DNA of 64,000 nt from Calothrix sp. CSU_2_0 (GTDB lineage Bacteria; Cyanobacteriota; Cyanobacteriia; Cyanobacteriales; Nostocaceae), in the NCBI GenBank assembly GCA_012034595.1, contig JAAUPE010000007.1, positions 1 through 64,000 of the forward strand, given 5' to 3'. The translations under genes and the position numbers were made by a program. The notes under the pieces are model-generated. The model was given only the letters and a program-made list of their open reading frames with translations, was not told the DNA's origin and did not search any database. This document shows positions 22,478 to 33,544 of this stretch, one piece after another; the first letter of the stretch is position 1, and each line of letters starts with the position of its first letter.

Positions 22478-22822
22478 TTAGTGCCTCTTTGCAAGGGCTT
22501 TGTTACCATTTGTAGCTTGCATCGAATGCTTAACGATATTAGCTAACTCTTGTAACTGACTAACAGCCTCTGCTCCTTCTAACTTCATCAATTCGCGATC
22601 GTCGCGCATTTCAGTCCAGGTAATCCCATAATCTGAGACTAAGAACCGAATTAGGTGGTTTTCACCCAAACTCACCATAAATGAGGCACTGTTCATTTGG
22701 TTGCCACATGTATAACAAGATGCAGGATAGCCGCGACGCTCTAGGACGATCGCCAATGCTTGCAGGTTCATTACCAGGTCTTGAACGAATTGTCTATGTT
22801 CTTGGGCTAATCTCAGAAACAC
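22478..22822 (-). CDS. DUF1815 family protein
   Basis: MFLRLAQEHRQFVQDLVMNLQALAIVLERRGYPASCYTCGNQMNSASFMVSLGENHLIRFLVSDYGITW. Confidence 0.85.
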   Translation of the reverse strand: MFLRLAQEHRQFVQDLVMNLQALAIVLERRGYPASCYTCGNQMNSASFMVSLGENHLIRFLVSDYGITWTEMRDDRELMKLEGAEAVSQLQELANIVKHSMQATNGNKALAKRH

Positions 22823-23909
22823 TTATGTCCTCCTAACACCACATGTGATCGGTGTACTTTAGATTTTCTTTATATTTTCTCATCAACTGGTATTGTAAAC
22901 TAAACATTACAAAATCCAGGTATTCCGGATTTCCCAAAATCGCTACTTGATTAAAGTAGTACATGGGAATTTTTGTTGCAGTATCAAACTATTCACTTTA
23001 ACGACTGAATATATCGGACAGAATATTTAAGTTTAAGTTTCTCTGGCTTGGTGCTATTTCTGTCAGAATAGATGCCCAGGTGTATTTGAATCCGTTTTTA
23101 GACTAACTCAGAATGGGTACATGTCAACCACGGAAAAGCTACAAATAGCACAATATTTCACAGCCAACGGTAATTAACACTACATTTTCGCAATCTACCG
23201 CAGCATTGACTCCTTTTCCTACTGCCATTCGATAGATACCTATTGTCTGCTATGTCGTTGCAACTTTAAATCAGTAGATTTTTCAGCAAAATGCATATGT
23301 ATAATTACACACGTATACCTGTTGCTGTCTGTTTACTACTCATTGGTAGATATTCAAGCTACTAAAACAAGTTATACATCAGTATTCAATTGGATGTAAT
23401 CTGTATGAATTAAACAGAGAAGTCCTAATTTAATTTGCGATATATACTGAGTCTAATTGATTTACCTGGGAGTTTTTTGTTGAATTTAGTCTAATATCTT
23501 CTTTCACAGTTGCTAGCTGTAAGCGGTTTATCCGACCCAATCCACAACCCGAAAGCAAATCTTAAAGTTGCTTGACTAATCACTAAAAGATAACTAAGCA
23601 AAAGCTAAGAAAGTTGCCATTTCGGCAGATACTTCTTAAGATTTTCTTAAAAAGTGTTCTTAGTTACCAAAATTGTGATAATGGCGCTAAGGCGCTGAAC
23701 CCTCCTTGAGATTTAAAGCGACGTGGTAGCAATTTTTTCGAGTCTCCAGGAGAGAATAACGCAAAATATACCAAGAAGACTTGATATTGCGGAGTTTCCA
23801 AAATCTAATTTATTCTACTATAAAACATTAATTATTCTGAACTTCGAGTATATTATGCAACATATTCACAGAAATATTAAACTGTCTGCAAATTGCAAAT
23901 TTATAAAAC

Positions 23910-23947
23910 TAGAGACGCGATAAATCACAAAATATTTATCGCGTCTC
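23910..23947. repeat. Dispersed hairpin repeat AGAGACGCGATAAAT...ATTTATCGCGTCTCT
   Basis: Perfect 15-bp inverted repeat just downstream of the ndhD stop. Confidence 0.9.
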
Positions 23948-23977
23948 TATATTTATAAGGGCAGTTAGATATGACGA

Positions 23978-25555
23978 TTATTTAACACCAATTACAGGCG
24001 CACTTAGAGACACAGTATTGATTTGATTTTGCTGTGCAATTGTGGGTACTGAATCACGCAATCTGGCTGTAAGCTTTACGGTAGTGGAATCGTACACTTG
24101 AGTCAAGATTTTCGGATACAAACCAATGCCGATAATTGGGATTAACAAACAAGCAATGATGAACACTTCGCGAGGTTCAGCATCAATAAGTGCTTGATGG
24201 GAAACCAGTTCTTGGTTTTCTTCACCGTAGAAGATTTCGCGTAACATTGACAGCAGATAAATTGGTGTAAGAATTACCCCGATTGCCATCAAGAAGATGA
24301 CAATAACTTTAAACGTGGGGTTGTAAGCATCGCTAGTTGCAAAACCGACGAATATCATTAATTCGGCAACAAAACCGCTCATTCCTGGCAATGCTAAAGA
24401 TGCCATCGAACAGGTAGTAAACATGGCAAAAATCTTTTGCATTCGCTTACCAACACCACCCATTTCATCCAACATTAGGGTGTGGGTGCGATCGTATGTT
24501 GCACCCACAAGGAAGAACAAACTTGCCCCAATTAATCCGTGGGAGACCATTTGCAACACTGCTCCACTCAAGCCTAAATCGGTGAACGAAGCAATCCCGA
24601 TGGTGACAAATCCCATATGGGAAATTGATGAATAGGCAATTTTACGTTTGAGGTTGCGCTGGGCGAATGACGTAAGCGCAGCATAGATAATATTTACCAC
24701 CCCCAAAATCACCAGAACTGGCGCAAAATATGCATGGGCATCGGGAAGCATTTGAGCGTTCATCCGAATTAAAGCATATCCACCCATTTTCAAGAGAATA
24801 CCAGCCAGTAGCATGTGGACGGGGGCTGTGGCTTCACCGTGGGCATCTGGTAGCCAGGTGTGCAAAGGAATAATCGGTAATTTGACCGCGTAGGCAATCA
24901 AAAATCCGCCATAAAGTAGCAGTTGCAGGTTTAGGGCAATATCTTTAAGCGCGATCGCTTGCATATCGAACGTCACCGTATTGCCATAGAAGCCCATTGT
25001 CAATGCCCCTAGCAATATAAACAATGAACCGCCTGCGGTATATAAAATAAACTTGGTTGCTGCGTACTGCCGCTTTTTACCACCCCAAATCGATAGCAAA
25101 AAGTAAACGGGCACAAGTTCGAGTTCCCATACTAGGAAAAACAACAGCATGTCCTGCACTGCGAACACAGCAATTTGTCCACCGTACATCGCCAAAATCA
25201 GGAAGTAGAAGAGCTTTGGCTTTAGTGTCACTGGCCAAGCTGCTAAAATCGCCAGTGTTGTAATGAATCCAGTCAAAATAATCAGGGGCATTGATAAACC
25301 ATCTGCCCCTACCGACCAATTCAAACCTAGTTGCGGAACCCAAGCATAGCTTTCAAACAACTGTAAATCTGGATTGCTAAAGTCATACCTGGTATAAAAA
25401 GCACAAACTATCAGTGCGAAGTCAACGAGTCCGACTATTAGAGCGAACCAACGCACGGTTTTACCGTCTTTATCCGGGATGATGGGTACTATTAGTGATG
25501 CCACAATTGGCAAAAGAATAATCGTCGTCAGCCACGGGAAATTAGCTGTATTCAT
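23978..25555 (-). CDS. ndhD: NAD(P)H-quinone oxidoreductase chain 4
   Basis: [23 protein letters not shown]...[44 protein letters not shown]; 525 aa. Confidence 0.96.
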   Translation of the reverse strand: MNTANFPWLTTIILLPIVASLIVPIIPDKDGKTVRWFALIVGLVDFALIVCAFYTRYDFSNPDLQLFESYAWVPQLGLNWSVGADGLSMPLIILTGFITTLAILAAWPVTLKPKLFYFLILAMYGGQIAVFAVQDMLLFFLVWELELVPVYFLLSIWGGKKRQYAATKFILYTAGGSLFILLGALTMGFYGNTVTFDMQAIALKDIALNLQLLLYGGFLIAYAVKLPIIPLHTWLPDAHGEATAPVHMLLAGILLKMGGYALIRMNAQMLPDAHAYFAPVLVILGVVNIIYAALTSFAQRNLKRKIAYSSISHMGFVTIGIASFTDLGLSGAVLQMVSHGLIGASLFFLVGATYDRTHTLMLDEMGGVGKRMQKIFAMFTTCSMASLALPGMSGFVAELMIFVGFATSDAYNPTFKVIVIFLMAIGVILTPIYLLSMLREIFYGEENQELVSHQALIDAEPREVFIIACLLIPIIGIGLYPKILTQVYDSTTVKLTARLRDSVPTIAQQNQINTVSLSAPVIGVK

Positions 25556-25895
25556 CGGAAGTATCTTTGATTAATGAATAATGAAGTTTGGCTATCATCC
25601 ACTAGCCTATTTACTAGCAGCTTTTTCTAGTTTCGGTCTTATTTGTAAGTTTGATTTAATAAAAGTCAAAAAATATGAAGACTGTTGGAGTATAACTTTA
25701 CTTATTAGTTAACTAATATTAAGTTTTTTTAACAAAAGGACATCTTTCCTGAGAATTAGTTTTGCCAAAATTTTTATAAGTATAAATACTACTTTTGAAT
25801 AAACTCTCTTCAAATTTAAATTTGATAAGCGTCAGATAATCTCTGCTACAAAGTGTTGGAGAATATTCCCATACGCGACCGCAATAGTTTTTTTT

Positions 25896-26339
25896 ATGTA
25901 TATTAGCGTTACCCAATTGGCAGAAAAGTTAAAAGTTTCCACATCAAGAGTAAGGTTTATTTTAGGTGAGGGTAGAATTGTTGGTGCGTTTAAAGTTGGG
26001 AATGTTTGGATAATTCCGGTTAATAATAATGGGAAAATTCAAGTAATAAGTGGGAAGAGGGGACCAAAGCTGAGTTGGTGCAAAAGTCGCTTAAAAGCGC
26101 AGGCAAAGATTCATGTTAACGGGCAAAAAATCAAGCAAAACAGAGAGACAGGGAATAATACTCCTGTTATCACTGTTAAACGGGGTAAAACCAATGAATA
26201 TTGTCACCAAGTAGACATTAAAGGACCTTGCAAGTTGATTTATAAACCTAGCAACCCATTGAAATCGGGAGCGCAGGTGTGGATTGAAACCAATTCTGAG
26301 ATTGAATTGATTTGCGTAGGGGTAAAGAACTCAAGTTGA
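25896..26339 (+). CDS. Small protein with an N-terminal HTH-like segment
   Basis: MYISVTQLAEKLKVSTSRVRFILGEGRIVGAFKVGNVWIIPV resembles a helix-turn-helix/excisionase-type segment; the C-terminal half was not recognised. Confidence 0.7.
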   Translation: MYISVTQLAEKLKVSTSRVRFILGEGRIVGAFKVGNVWIIPVNNNGKIQVISGKRGPKLSWCKSRLKAQAKIHVNGQKIKQNRETGNNTPVITVKRGKTNEYCHQVDIKGPCKLIYKPSNPLKSGAQVWIETNSEIELICVGVKNSS

Positions 26340-26351
26340 CTTTTTAGCCAT

Positions 26352-26420
26352 AAAAAAAGCCTGCCTCAGCAAGCTTTCATTGTTTTATTTGTGCTGCAAC
26401 ACCCAGTATTTGGGTGTTGG
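26352..26420. terminator. Terminator-like hairpins between the HTH gene and ndhF
   Basis: AGCTTGC-TGAG-GCAGGCTTTTTTT on the minus strand, and AACACCCA-gtat-TTGGGTGTT at 26398-26418. Confidence 0.55.
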
Positions 26421-26433
26421 GATAAAAAAGCGA

Positions 26434-28527
26434 TCAAGTCACACCGAAGAAAATTACTAATGCTAGGACTGCACCAAACACAATCAAAGCATAGAATTGG
26501 GCGCGACCATTTTCGATATATTTCAGACCTTCCCCACTCACGAGGGTAAAGAAACCTGTGAGGTTGACTGCACCATCAACAACCCGAAAATCAACTTCCA
26601 TGACTTGACGGGCAAGACGACGCAAGCCCAAAACAAAGACTTTGTGGTAAATATCGTCAAAATACCACTTATTCAGGGAAAGCTCATATAGGGGTTTGAT
26701 TTGCGAGGCGATCGCACTGGGGTCGATTTTCTTCATCAAGTACATCAATGAAGCCAGGGTAATCCCAATCAAGGAAATACCCACCGAACTACCAGCCATC
26801 ACGTAAAACTCGTTAATGTCAAATTCGGCAGTTTTTTCCATCACTTCCGCCAAAGTTTCGTTGGGGGAGTAAATAAACTCCTCGAAGTAATTGGCAAAGG
26901 GTGTACCCAGTAAACCAATCAAAATCGAAGGAATCGCCAATACCGCCAAAGGAAACGTCATCGTCCAAGGGGATTCATGGGGTTCGCTGCTATGTCCGTG
27001 GCTGTGGTCTTCGTGATGTCCACCACCAGTTGCAGCTAATTCGCCCTGTTTCATCGCACCAGGACCAAAGTTGGGCGCGAGTGCTTCGCCTTCAACAAGG
27101 ATTGTGGCAGCTTTTTGCAATTTCTCGATAATTTTTTTATCTGTACCCCGGAATCCACCTTCAAATGTGGAGAAATACATGCGGAACATGTAAAACGCGG
27201 TAATCCCGGCAGTCGCATAGCCGACAAACCACAATAGGGGATTGGCTGCAAATGCTGCACCAAGAATTTCATCCTTCGACCAAAAACCAGCAAAAGGAGG
27301 AATACCGGAAATCGCCAAACAACCAATTAAGAAGGTGAAACTGGTGACAGGCATGTATTTCCGCAATCCACCCATCAACCGCATATCTTGTGCCAAAGCG
27401 GGATTATGACCGACAACACCTTCCATGCCGTGGATGACCGAACCCGAACCCAAGAATAGCATCGCTTTGAAGTAAGCGTGGGTCATCAGGTGGAACAGTC
27501 CAGCACTGTATGCACCTACTCCCATTGCCATCACCATGTAACCAAGTTGGGAGATGGTGGAGTAAGCCAAACCTTTTTTGATATCGTTTTGGGTAATGGC
27601 GATCGTTGCTCCCAAAAACGCTGTAAATGCACCCGTATAAGCAATGACATTCATTGCCACGGGTACATGTTCAAATACCGGGTACATCCTCGCAACTAGG
27701 AATACCCCTGCTGCGACCATTGTGGCGGCATGGATTAAGGCGGAAATCGGTGTGGGACCTTCCATTGCATCTGGAAGCCAGACATGCAAAGGAAACTGTG
27801 CTGATTTGGCAACTGGACCCAGGAAAACTAAAATCGCCAGCAGGATGGCGAGAAAATTGCTTACTGAACCGTTGGCAACGAGTTCTGCGAGTCTGCTGCC
27901 CATGGCATCAAACTCGAAACTTCCTGTCGCCCAAAATAGTCCCAAAATCCCTAAAAGCAAACCAAAGTCACCAACACGGTTGGTTACAAAAGCCTTTTGA
28001 CAGGCATCTGCTGCTGCTTTGCGATCGTACCAAAAACCCACTAGTAAGTAGGAACACATCCCTACTAGTTCCCAGAAAATATAAATCTGGACGAGGTTAG
28101 GACTAATCACTAAACCCAACATTGATGAGCCGAACAAGCTGAGATACGAGTAAAAACGGACATAGCCTGGGTCATGCGCCATGTAGCCATCGGTATATAT
28201 CATTACCAGCAATGCTACTGTGGTGACAACGACCAACATCATGGCTGTCAGGTGGTCAATCGTATAACCCATGCTGAGGTGAAAATTTCCTGCTGAAGCC
28301 CATTCAAAGATATGGGTATAGGATGGGTGTCCTTGAATTTGGCTCCAGAGAATTGCGATCGACAACCCCATTGCCGCGCCCATCAATGAGATGATAAGTG
28401 CGGCGTTAAGTTGTCGCAGGCGATTTGTCACCTGATTCAACGAGATTAATCCTAGCCCTACCAGCATTGCCCCAAGCAGTGGGAGTACCGGAATTAGCCA
28501 GGCATACTGATAGATTACTTCCATCAC
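26434..28527 (-). CDS. ndhF: NAD(P)H-quinone oxidoreductase chain 5
   Basis: YIFWELVGMCSYLLVGFWYDRKAAADACQKAFVTNRVGDFG...HVWLPDAMEGPTPISALIHAATMVAAGVFLVAR. Confidence 0.97.
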   Translation of the reverse strand: MMEVIYQYAWLIPVLPLLGAMLVGLGLISLNQVTNRLRQLNAALIISLMGAAMGLSIAILWSQIQGHPSYTHIFEWASAGNFHLSMGYTIDHLTAMMLVVVTTVALLVMIYTDGYMAHDPGYVRFYSYLSLFGSSMLGLVISPNLVQIYIFWELVGMCSYLLVGFWYDRKAAADACQKAFVTNRVGDFGLLLGILGLFWATGSFEFDAMGSRLAELVANGSVSNFLAILLAILVFLGPVAKSAQFPLHVWLPDAMEGPTPISALIHAATMVAAGVFLVARMYPVFEHVPVAMNVIAYTGAFTAFLGATIAITQNDIKKGLAYSTISQLGYMVMAMGVGAYSAGLFHLMTHAYFKAMLFLGSGSVIHGMEGVVGHNPALAQDMRLMGGLRKYMPVTSFTFLIGCLAISGIPPFAGFWSKDEILGAAFAANPLLWFVGYATAGITAFYMFRMYFSTFEGGFRGTDKKIIEKLQKAATILVEGEALAPNFGPGAMKQGELAATGGGHHEDHSHGHSSEPHESPWTMTFPLAVLAIPSILIGLLGTPFANYFEEFIYSPNETLAEVMEKTAEFDINEFYVMAGSSVGISLIGITLASLMYLMKKIDPSAIASQIKPLYELSLNKWYFDDIYHKVFVLGLRRLARQVMEVDFRVVDGAVNLTGFFTLVSGEGLKYIENGRAQFYALIVFGAVLALVIFFGVT

Positions 28528-28953
28528 TGACGCCTACTTTTATAATTCTTGATTAAGTTGTCGGAACTGTTAATAATTGTGACACACACCTTTTAGCATA
28601 AAATACTCCACCAGAACAGTGTCGGGTGGAGTAGTTAAGCTTGGCTTTAGGTTTTGAACCAGATTTTGTACTGTGTCTTGAGTCCTGGATTTTGAGTCCT
28701 GGATTGTGAGTCCCATACATCAAGACACAATTTTTTTCTTCTAATAATAAATAACTCAGTAGCACCAACAATTTACCTCAGGACTCATAACTCTATTTCA
28801 AACTTAACTCATGATTCAATAGTTGAGACAAACAAGCTTTATCAAAGTATGTATTTTGGTAACTGTTGCATCACAATTGATAATATTTTCCATTATTAAT
28901 AACATATTATTTGGTCAAGCAAATAGGCTATGGGTTTTGACTAAGTTGGACTT

Positions 28954-29340
28954 TTAGAGTGATGTACACTCGACATTTGTCGGTATTGGTTGGCTATATT
29001 TTTGAGGAAACTTGATGTAGCAAGTTTTAATTTCTTCTAAAGCCAGTAGCAAATCATCTCGTCCGCGAAATCCTTCTAGTCTTTGTTTGACATGACCATT
29101 TTCGATGAGTAGTAGTGTTGGCAATGACTTAAGCCGATAGGTGTTAGACAACTTAAAATTGTCATCGGCATTAATTCCCACTAATTTAATTTCGCCTTCG
29201 CATTGGGTTTGAAACTGCAATAATAACGGATGAATAACGCGACACAAACCGCACCAAGGCGCTTCAAAATTGACTAAAACCGGAATCGGTGATGCTAAAA
29301 CTTCTTGATTAAATGTGCGCTCAGTAACCGACAACACCAT
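28954..29340 (-). CDS. Thioredoxin-domain protein
   Basis: VLVNFEAPWCGLCRVIHPLLLQFQ; active site WCGLC, atypical compared with WCGPC. Confidence 0.9.
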   Translation of the reverse strand: MVLSVTERTFNQEVLASPIPVLVNFEAPWCGLCRVIHPLLLQFQTQCEGEIKLVGINADDNFKLSNTYRLKSLPTLLLIENGHVKQRLEGFRGRDDLLLALEEIKTCYIKFPQKYSQPIPTNVECTSL

Positions 29341-29752
29341 GATGCCTCTAAGACTTATAGGGTTTTTATATTGAATAGCTATTAGCAGAAGTAATATTCG
29401 GGAGATAAATCAGGTTGTGATAAAAGTACTCCTAGCGACGCAGAGCATGTTCTTAGGACTTCGCTTAATGCTGTTGGCGGAGTCTATATTCGGGCAGCCA
29501 CGGAGTGACTTCCAAAGGTAGCCGCTTTACATCTAATGCGTTTAAACGTATCACAAATTTAATTAAGGGAAAGAGTCCCAAACATTTGATTTACCTACTT
29601 TTGACTTATCTTAAGCTGGGGGTAGACGTTTCTCCCATCTCCAAACTGATAGCCATTTCAATCCATCGTACATTGATTCTGCTGCGATCGCTCAAAAGAA
29701 ATTACATCGAAAATGCTTTCGGTAACGGTTGTCAAGCTTCGCTGTGTCAGAT

Positions 29753-30475
29753 TCAGAATTGTATCTTGCTGGTTGACTCCATTAACAAGGGGTGCAACCA
29801 CCAAAGTAATAACACAAAAGCAGTAATACCAAGATAAGCAGGAGAGAGGAATTCTTGCCATTTGAGCGACTGACGACCATCAATGACTGCCAACAAGGGA
29901 ATTATGCTTGTGCGCTGTTTGACAGCATCAAAGGCTTCCCCATAACGGGCTAATAATCTTCGATCGCCATGCCAAACCCCAAATAAATGGTGCAAAATCA
30001 ATCCCAATGATGTAACTAAGGTAAATGTAGTACCCAACCATAGAGTATGGGCAATACACCACATAACTTGTCCGACCATTTGTGGATGTCGGGTGATGCG
30101 AATTATCCCAGTTTCATAGAGATGGACTTGGGGCTTTTGAATGGCAGCAATTTCTAGTAGATTGAATGTGGCGGGATACAAAAAGAAAAAAGAGATTGCC
30201 GACATGACCCAGACAAAAGTTTGCATCCCAAATAGTCCTTGGACTTGCCAGAGTTGCAAACCATCATAGCGGTGGTTGAAAAAGTAAATAATCAAAATAG
30301 CAGCCAAAGGTAGGCTGACTAAGGCAAAGATGATGCGATATAACCTTGCGCCAATGTATTTTTCTGCCCAAGGACGCAGTGCTGCTCCTCCACTGTGGGC
30401 GATCGCAAATAATATTTGTAATCCCAGCATCAAAAAATGACTGGAGGTCAGCCAAGTTGGTAGCATCAAAGACAT
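29753..30475 (-). CDS. NnrU family protein / 15-cis-zeta-carotene isomerase (Z-ISO)-like
   Basis: LFAIAHSGGAALRPWAEKYIGARLYRIIFALVSLPLA...TGIIRITRHPQMVGQVMWCIAHTLWLG. Confidence 0.8.
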   Translation of the reverse strand: MSLMLPTWLTSSHFLMLGLQILFAIAHSGGAALRPWAEKYIGARLYRIIFALVSLPLAAILIIYFFNHRYDGLQLWQVQGLFGMQTFVWVMSAISFFFLYPATFNLLEIAAIQKPQVHLYETGIIRITRHPQMVGQVMWCIAHTLWLGTTFTLVTSLGLILHHLFGVWHGDRRLLARYGEAFDAVKQRTSIIPLLAVIDGRQSLKWQEFLSPAYLGITAFVLLLWWLHPLLMESTSKIQF

Positions 30476-30540
30476 AGGTAAATAATTTTAAAGCAAATTT
30501 AATTCTTGTATAACCAATACCACTAAAGTATTGAAAAGGT

Positions 30541-30690
30541 GAAATAGTTGCCGGGGTCGGTTTCCGTCCCGGCAAACTATTGAACTTGAAGGGTGAAATA
30601 GTTGCCGGGGTCGGTTTCTGTCCCGGCAAACTATTGAACCCGAAGGGTGGATCGGTTGCTGAGGTCGCTTTCGTTAAAAGCAAAATAATG
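30541..30690. repeat. 54-bp tandem repeat carrying GC-rich hairpins
   Basis: gaaatagttgccggggtcggtttcYgtcccggcaaactattgaac... at 30541 and 30595, with a degenerate third unit near 30649; each full unit holds TTGCCGGG...CCCGGCAA. Confidence 0.9.
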
Positions 30691-30884
30691 TAGCTTGCTA
30701 CTCAACAGCAATCAAAGAAGCGTTTGTACCCAAAGGTTACCGTAGGGTGACTTTAGTCAATATGTTATGTTACTGTCTTTTTCGGTGTGAAGTCTCCAAA
30801 TTACTGAAGATGCAATAATCCGCGTTCTGCCAGATCGAACTGACACGCGCACTTTTTCCCTCGAATGCTGCTCCTTTCTTTAGT

Positions 30885-31916
30885 GTGTCGAGCCTTATGT
30901 CTGACCTTCCTTTTACTTTAGATCAGTTACGTATCCTCAAAGCGATCGCCGCAGAAGGGAGCTTCAAGCGAGCCGCCGATAGTCTCTACGTCTCGCAACC
31001 TGCCGTCAGTTTGCAAGTGCAAAATCTAGAGCGGCAACTTGATGTTCCTTTGTTTGACCGTGGTGGTAGACGGGCACAGTTAACCGAAGCCGGACATTTG
31101 CTCCTGGGCTACGGTGAAAAAATCCTGAGTCTGTGTCAAGAAACCTGTCGAGCGATTGAGGATTTACAAAACCTCCAGGGTGGTACTCTGATTGTCGGTG
31201 CTTCCCAAACTACTGGCACTTATCTTTTGCCACGCATGATTGGGATGTTTCGACAAAAATACGCCGATGTCGCAGTCCAATTACATGTCCACTCAACCCG
31301 TCGCACTGCATGGAGTGTTGCCAATGGGCAAGTCGATTTAGCAATTATTGGAGGTGAAATACCAGGGGAACTGGCTGAGTCTTTGGAAATTGTTTCCTAT
31401 GCCGAAGACGAACTAGTGCTGATTTTGCCTGTAACCCATCCTTTCGCAAAACTTGAAAAAATTCAAAGAGAAGATTTATATAAACTCCAATTCATTGCTT
31501 TAGATTCCCAATCGACAATTCGTAAAGTTATCGACCAAGTACTATCACGCTGCGACATCGACACGCGACGTTTTCGAGTTGAAATGGAATTAAACTCCAT
31601 CGAAGCAATTAAAAATGCCGTACAATCTGGGCTAGGAGCGGCATTTGTTTCGACATCGGCAATTACCAAAGAATTGCAAATGGGAGTACTCCACTGCACA
31701 CCCATCGAAGGTGTGGTTGTGAAGCGAACTTTGTGGTTAATTTTTAACCCCAATCGTTACCGTTCTAAAGCAGCTGAAGCTTTTAGTCAGGAAATTTTGC
31801 CCCAATTTGCAACTCCTGGCTGGAATCAGCAAGCACTCAAAGCATCCCGTCGGGAGATAGTAGTAACTACAGTAGATGCTGTAGATGCTGAGGTTGCCAC
31901 CCCTAGCGAGGATTAA
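30885..31916 (+). CDS. rbcR: LysR-family regulator, RbcR-like
   Basis: [74 protein letters not shown]. Confidence 0.8.
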   Translation: MSSLMSDLPFTLDQLRILKAIAAEGSFKRAADSLYVSQPAVSLQVQNLERQLDVPLFDRGGRRAQLTEAGHLLLGYGEKILSLCQETCRAIEDLQNLQGGTLIVGASQTTGTYLLPRMIGMFRQKYADVAVQLHVHSTRRTAWSVANGQVDLAIIGGEIPGELAESLEIVSYAEDELVLILPVTHPFAKLEKIQREDLYKLQFIALDSQSTIRKVIDQVLSRCDIDTRRFRVEMELNSIEAIKNAVQSGLGAAFVSTSAITKELQMGVLHCTPIEGVVVKRTLWLIFNPNRYRSKAAEAFSQEILPQFATPGWNQQALKASRREIVVTTVDAVDAEVATPSED

Positions 31917-32070
31917 AATTTAGTCATTGGTTTTTTGTCGTTGGTTTTTGTCCTTTTTTGTACCCTTCGGGAAGTTACCCTGATAGTAGGTATATTTGTT
32001 CTTTCTTTTTGCTTTTTTCTGACTAACCCAAAGCCCAATAACCAATGACTAATGGCTGCTAATTAATAAT

Positions 32071-33477
32071 ATGGAAGTTTACTGCACTCGTCCCCAGTGT
32101 CCGCGACCACAAAATCATTTTCCCGACCTCGATAATACGGCAACGTTGCGAACTGCCCAGCAGAAATTTTGTACGACCTGTGGGATGCCATTAATTTTAG
32201 CTGGTCGCTACATACCCACCAAGCAATTAGGCAGGGGGGGTTTTGGTGCGGCATTTTTGGCACGCGATCGCTATACTCCTGTGATGCGTCAATGTGTTGT
32301 TAAACAGTTTTTACCAGCAGGCAATTTAACCGCAGCACAACTAAAAATCGCCTTAAATTTATTTGAACGCGAAGCGACTGTTTTAGAGGAAATTGGCAAT
32401 CAAAATGACCAAATTCCCGATTTATTTGCTTATTTTCCCGTTATCGTTGAGGGTTCTTCCCCTGGGGAACAAGAGCAATTTTTCTATTTAGTTCAAGAGT
32501 ATATTGATGGTTTTAATCTTGAAGAAGAGTTAGAGCAAAGAGGTAGTTTTTCTGAATCCGAAGTTGTCGAAGTTCTCGGTGAAATTCTCAAAGTTCTGGA
32601 TTTTGTCCACAACAAAGACATTATCCACCGCGATATCAAACCCTCGAATATTATGCGCGATCGCAATGGTAGACTTTATCTACTGGATTTTGGTGCGGTC
32701 AAACAAATTACCAAGTCGCTTACGGGTACAGCTTCAACAGGCATTTATTCCCAGGGATTCGCACCCCCAGAGCAAATTTCCGGTGGACAAGTGTTCCCCT
32801 CTAGCGATTTATACGCTTTAGCAGTAACGATTATTACTTTATTAACTCATAAAGACGCAAGCGAATTATTTGATGGTTTTACCAATCAATGGCAATGGCA
32901 AAACCATACTAATGTGAGTCCATATCTTGCTAAAATTTTGAATAAGATGCTGCAAAGTGCAGCCAATAAACGCTTTCAATCAGCCGCCCAAGTATTGGCA
33001 GGGTTACAAACTTTAATAAATTCCCCCTCACACTCCAAACAACCACCATTAAACCAACCAGCACCAACCCAAATTAATAATCCAGGGAATAATCCGATAC
33101 AAGTTCCCAGAAAAACATCATCAGTACAACAATTTTCGACAATCGAGATACTGGTAGGAGCCGGATTTAGTGGTTTCCAGGGTGGATTGATTGCGATCGC
33201 ACTGTATGGTCTGGTAAAGTCTCAAATAGTAGCTCTATTTATCTCTGGCGCAATTTTAAGCATCCTAATCTATGCTCAAACTAAACGCTGGCTAGAACGT
33301 TTCGATTTATTAATTATCCCAACAATTACTTTTGCCATTATTTATTTTTTCCCAACACTACAAGCAAGTCTGGGAATACAAACAGTAGTAGTTTTATCGG
33401 TTGCAGCAGGGTTGGTTTCAATTGCCTTGACTTCATTATTTCGCCTAATTTACAGATTACTATCGGAGATACTTTAA
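32071..33477 (+). CDS. Serine/threonine protein kinase with N-terminal 4-Cys motif and C-terminal TM helices
   Basis: YCTRPQCPRPQNHF...KFCTTCGMPLILAGRY; LGRGGFGAAFLARD; IIHRDIKPSNIMRDRNGRLYLLDFGAVKQ. Confidence 0.94.
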   Translation: MEVYCTRPQCPRPQNHFPDLDNTATLRTAQQKFCTTCGMPLILAGRYIPTKQLGRGGFGAAFLARDRYTPVMRQCVVKQFLPAGNLTAAQLKIALNLFEREATVLEEIGNQNDQIPDLFAYFPVIVEGSSPGEQEQFFYLVQEYIDGFNLEEELEQRGSFSESEVVEVLGEILKVLDFVHNKDIIHRDIKPSNIMRDRNGRLYLLDFGAVKQITKSLTGTASTGIYSQGFAPPEQISGGQVFPSSDLYALAVTIITLLTHKDASELFDGFTNQWQWQNHTNVSPYLAKILNKMLQSAANKRFQSAAQVLAGLQTLINSPSHSKQPPLNQPAPTQINNPGNNPIQVPRKTSSVQQFSTIEILVGAGFSGFQGGLIAIALYGLVKSQIVALFISGAILSILIYAQTKRWLERFDLLIIPTITFAIIYFFPTLQASLGIQTVVVLSVAAGLVSIALTSLFRLIYRLLSEIL

Positions 33478-33544
33478 TTAGTCTCTTCTCTAATTCTTAA
33501 TCATCCATTAATCCTAAATTATTTTGAGGAGTTAAAAATCTCCT

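Noticed and set aside
27051-28100. ORFs 27051..27326 (-), 27478..27699, 27644..28000 and 27654..28100 (+)
   Set aside because: Overlap ndhF in other frames; no independent coding evidence.
28860-29500. Yfr1 next to the thioredoxin gene
   Set aside because: Yfr1 is usually near guaB/trxA, but no Yfr1-like motif and no guaB were seen here.
30264-30683. Minus-strand ORF 139 aa with SPF(K/Q)F...LPGRKPTPATI repeats
   Set aside because: Explained by the 54-bp tandem repeat being a multiple of 3; it overlaps the Z-ISO-like CDS in another frame.
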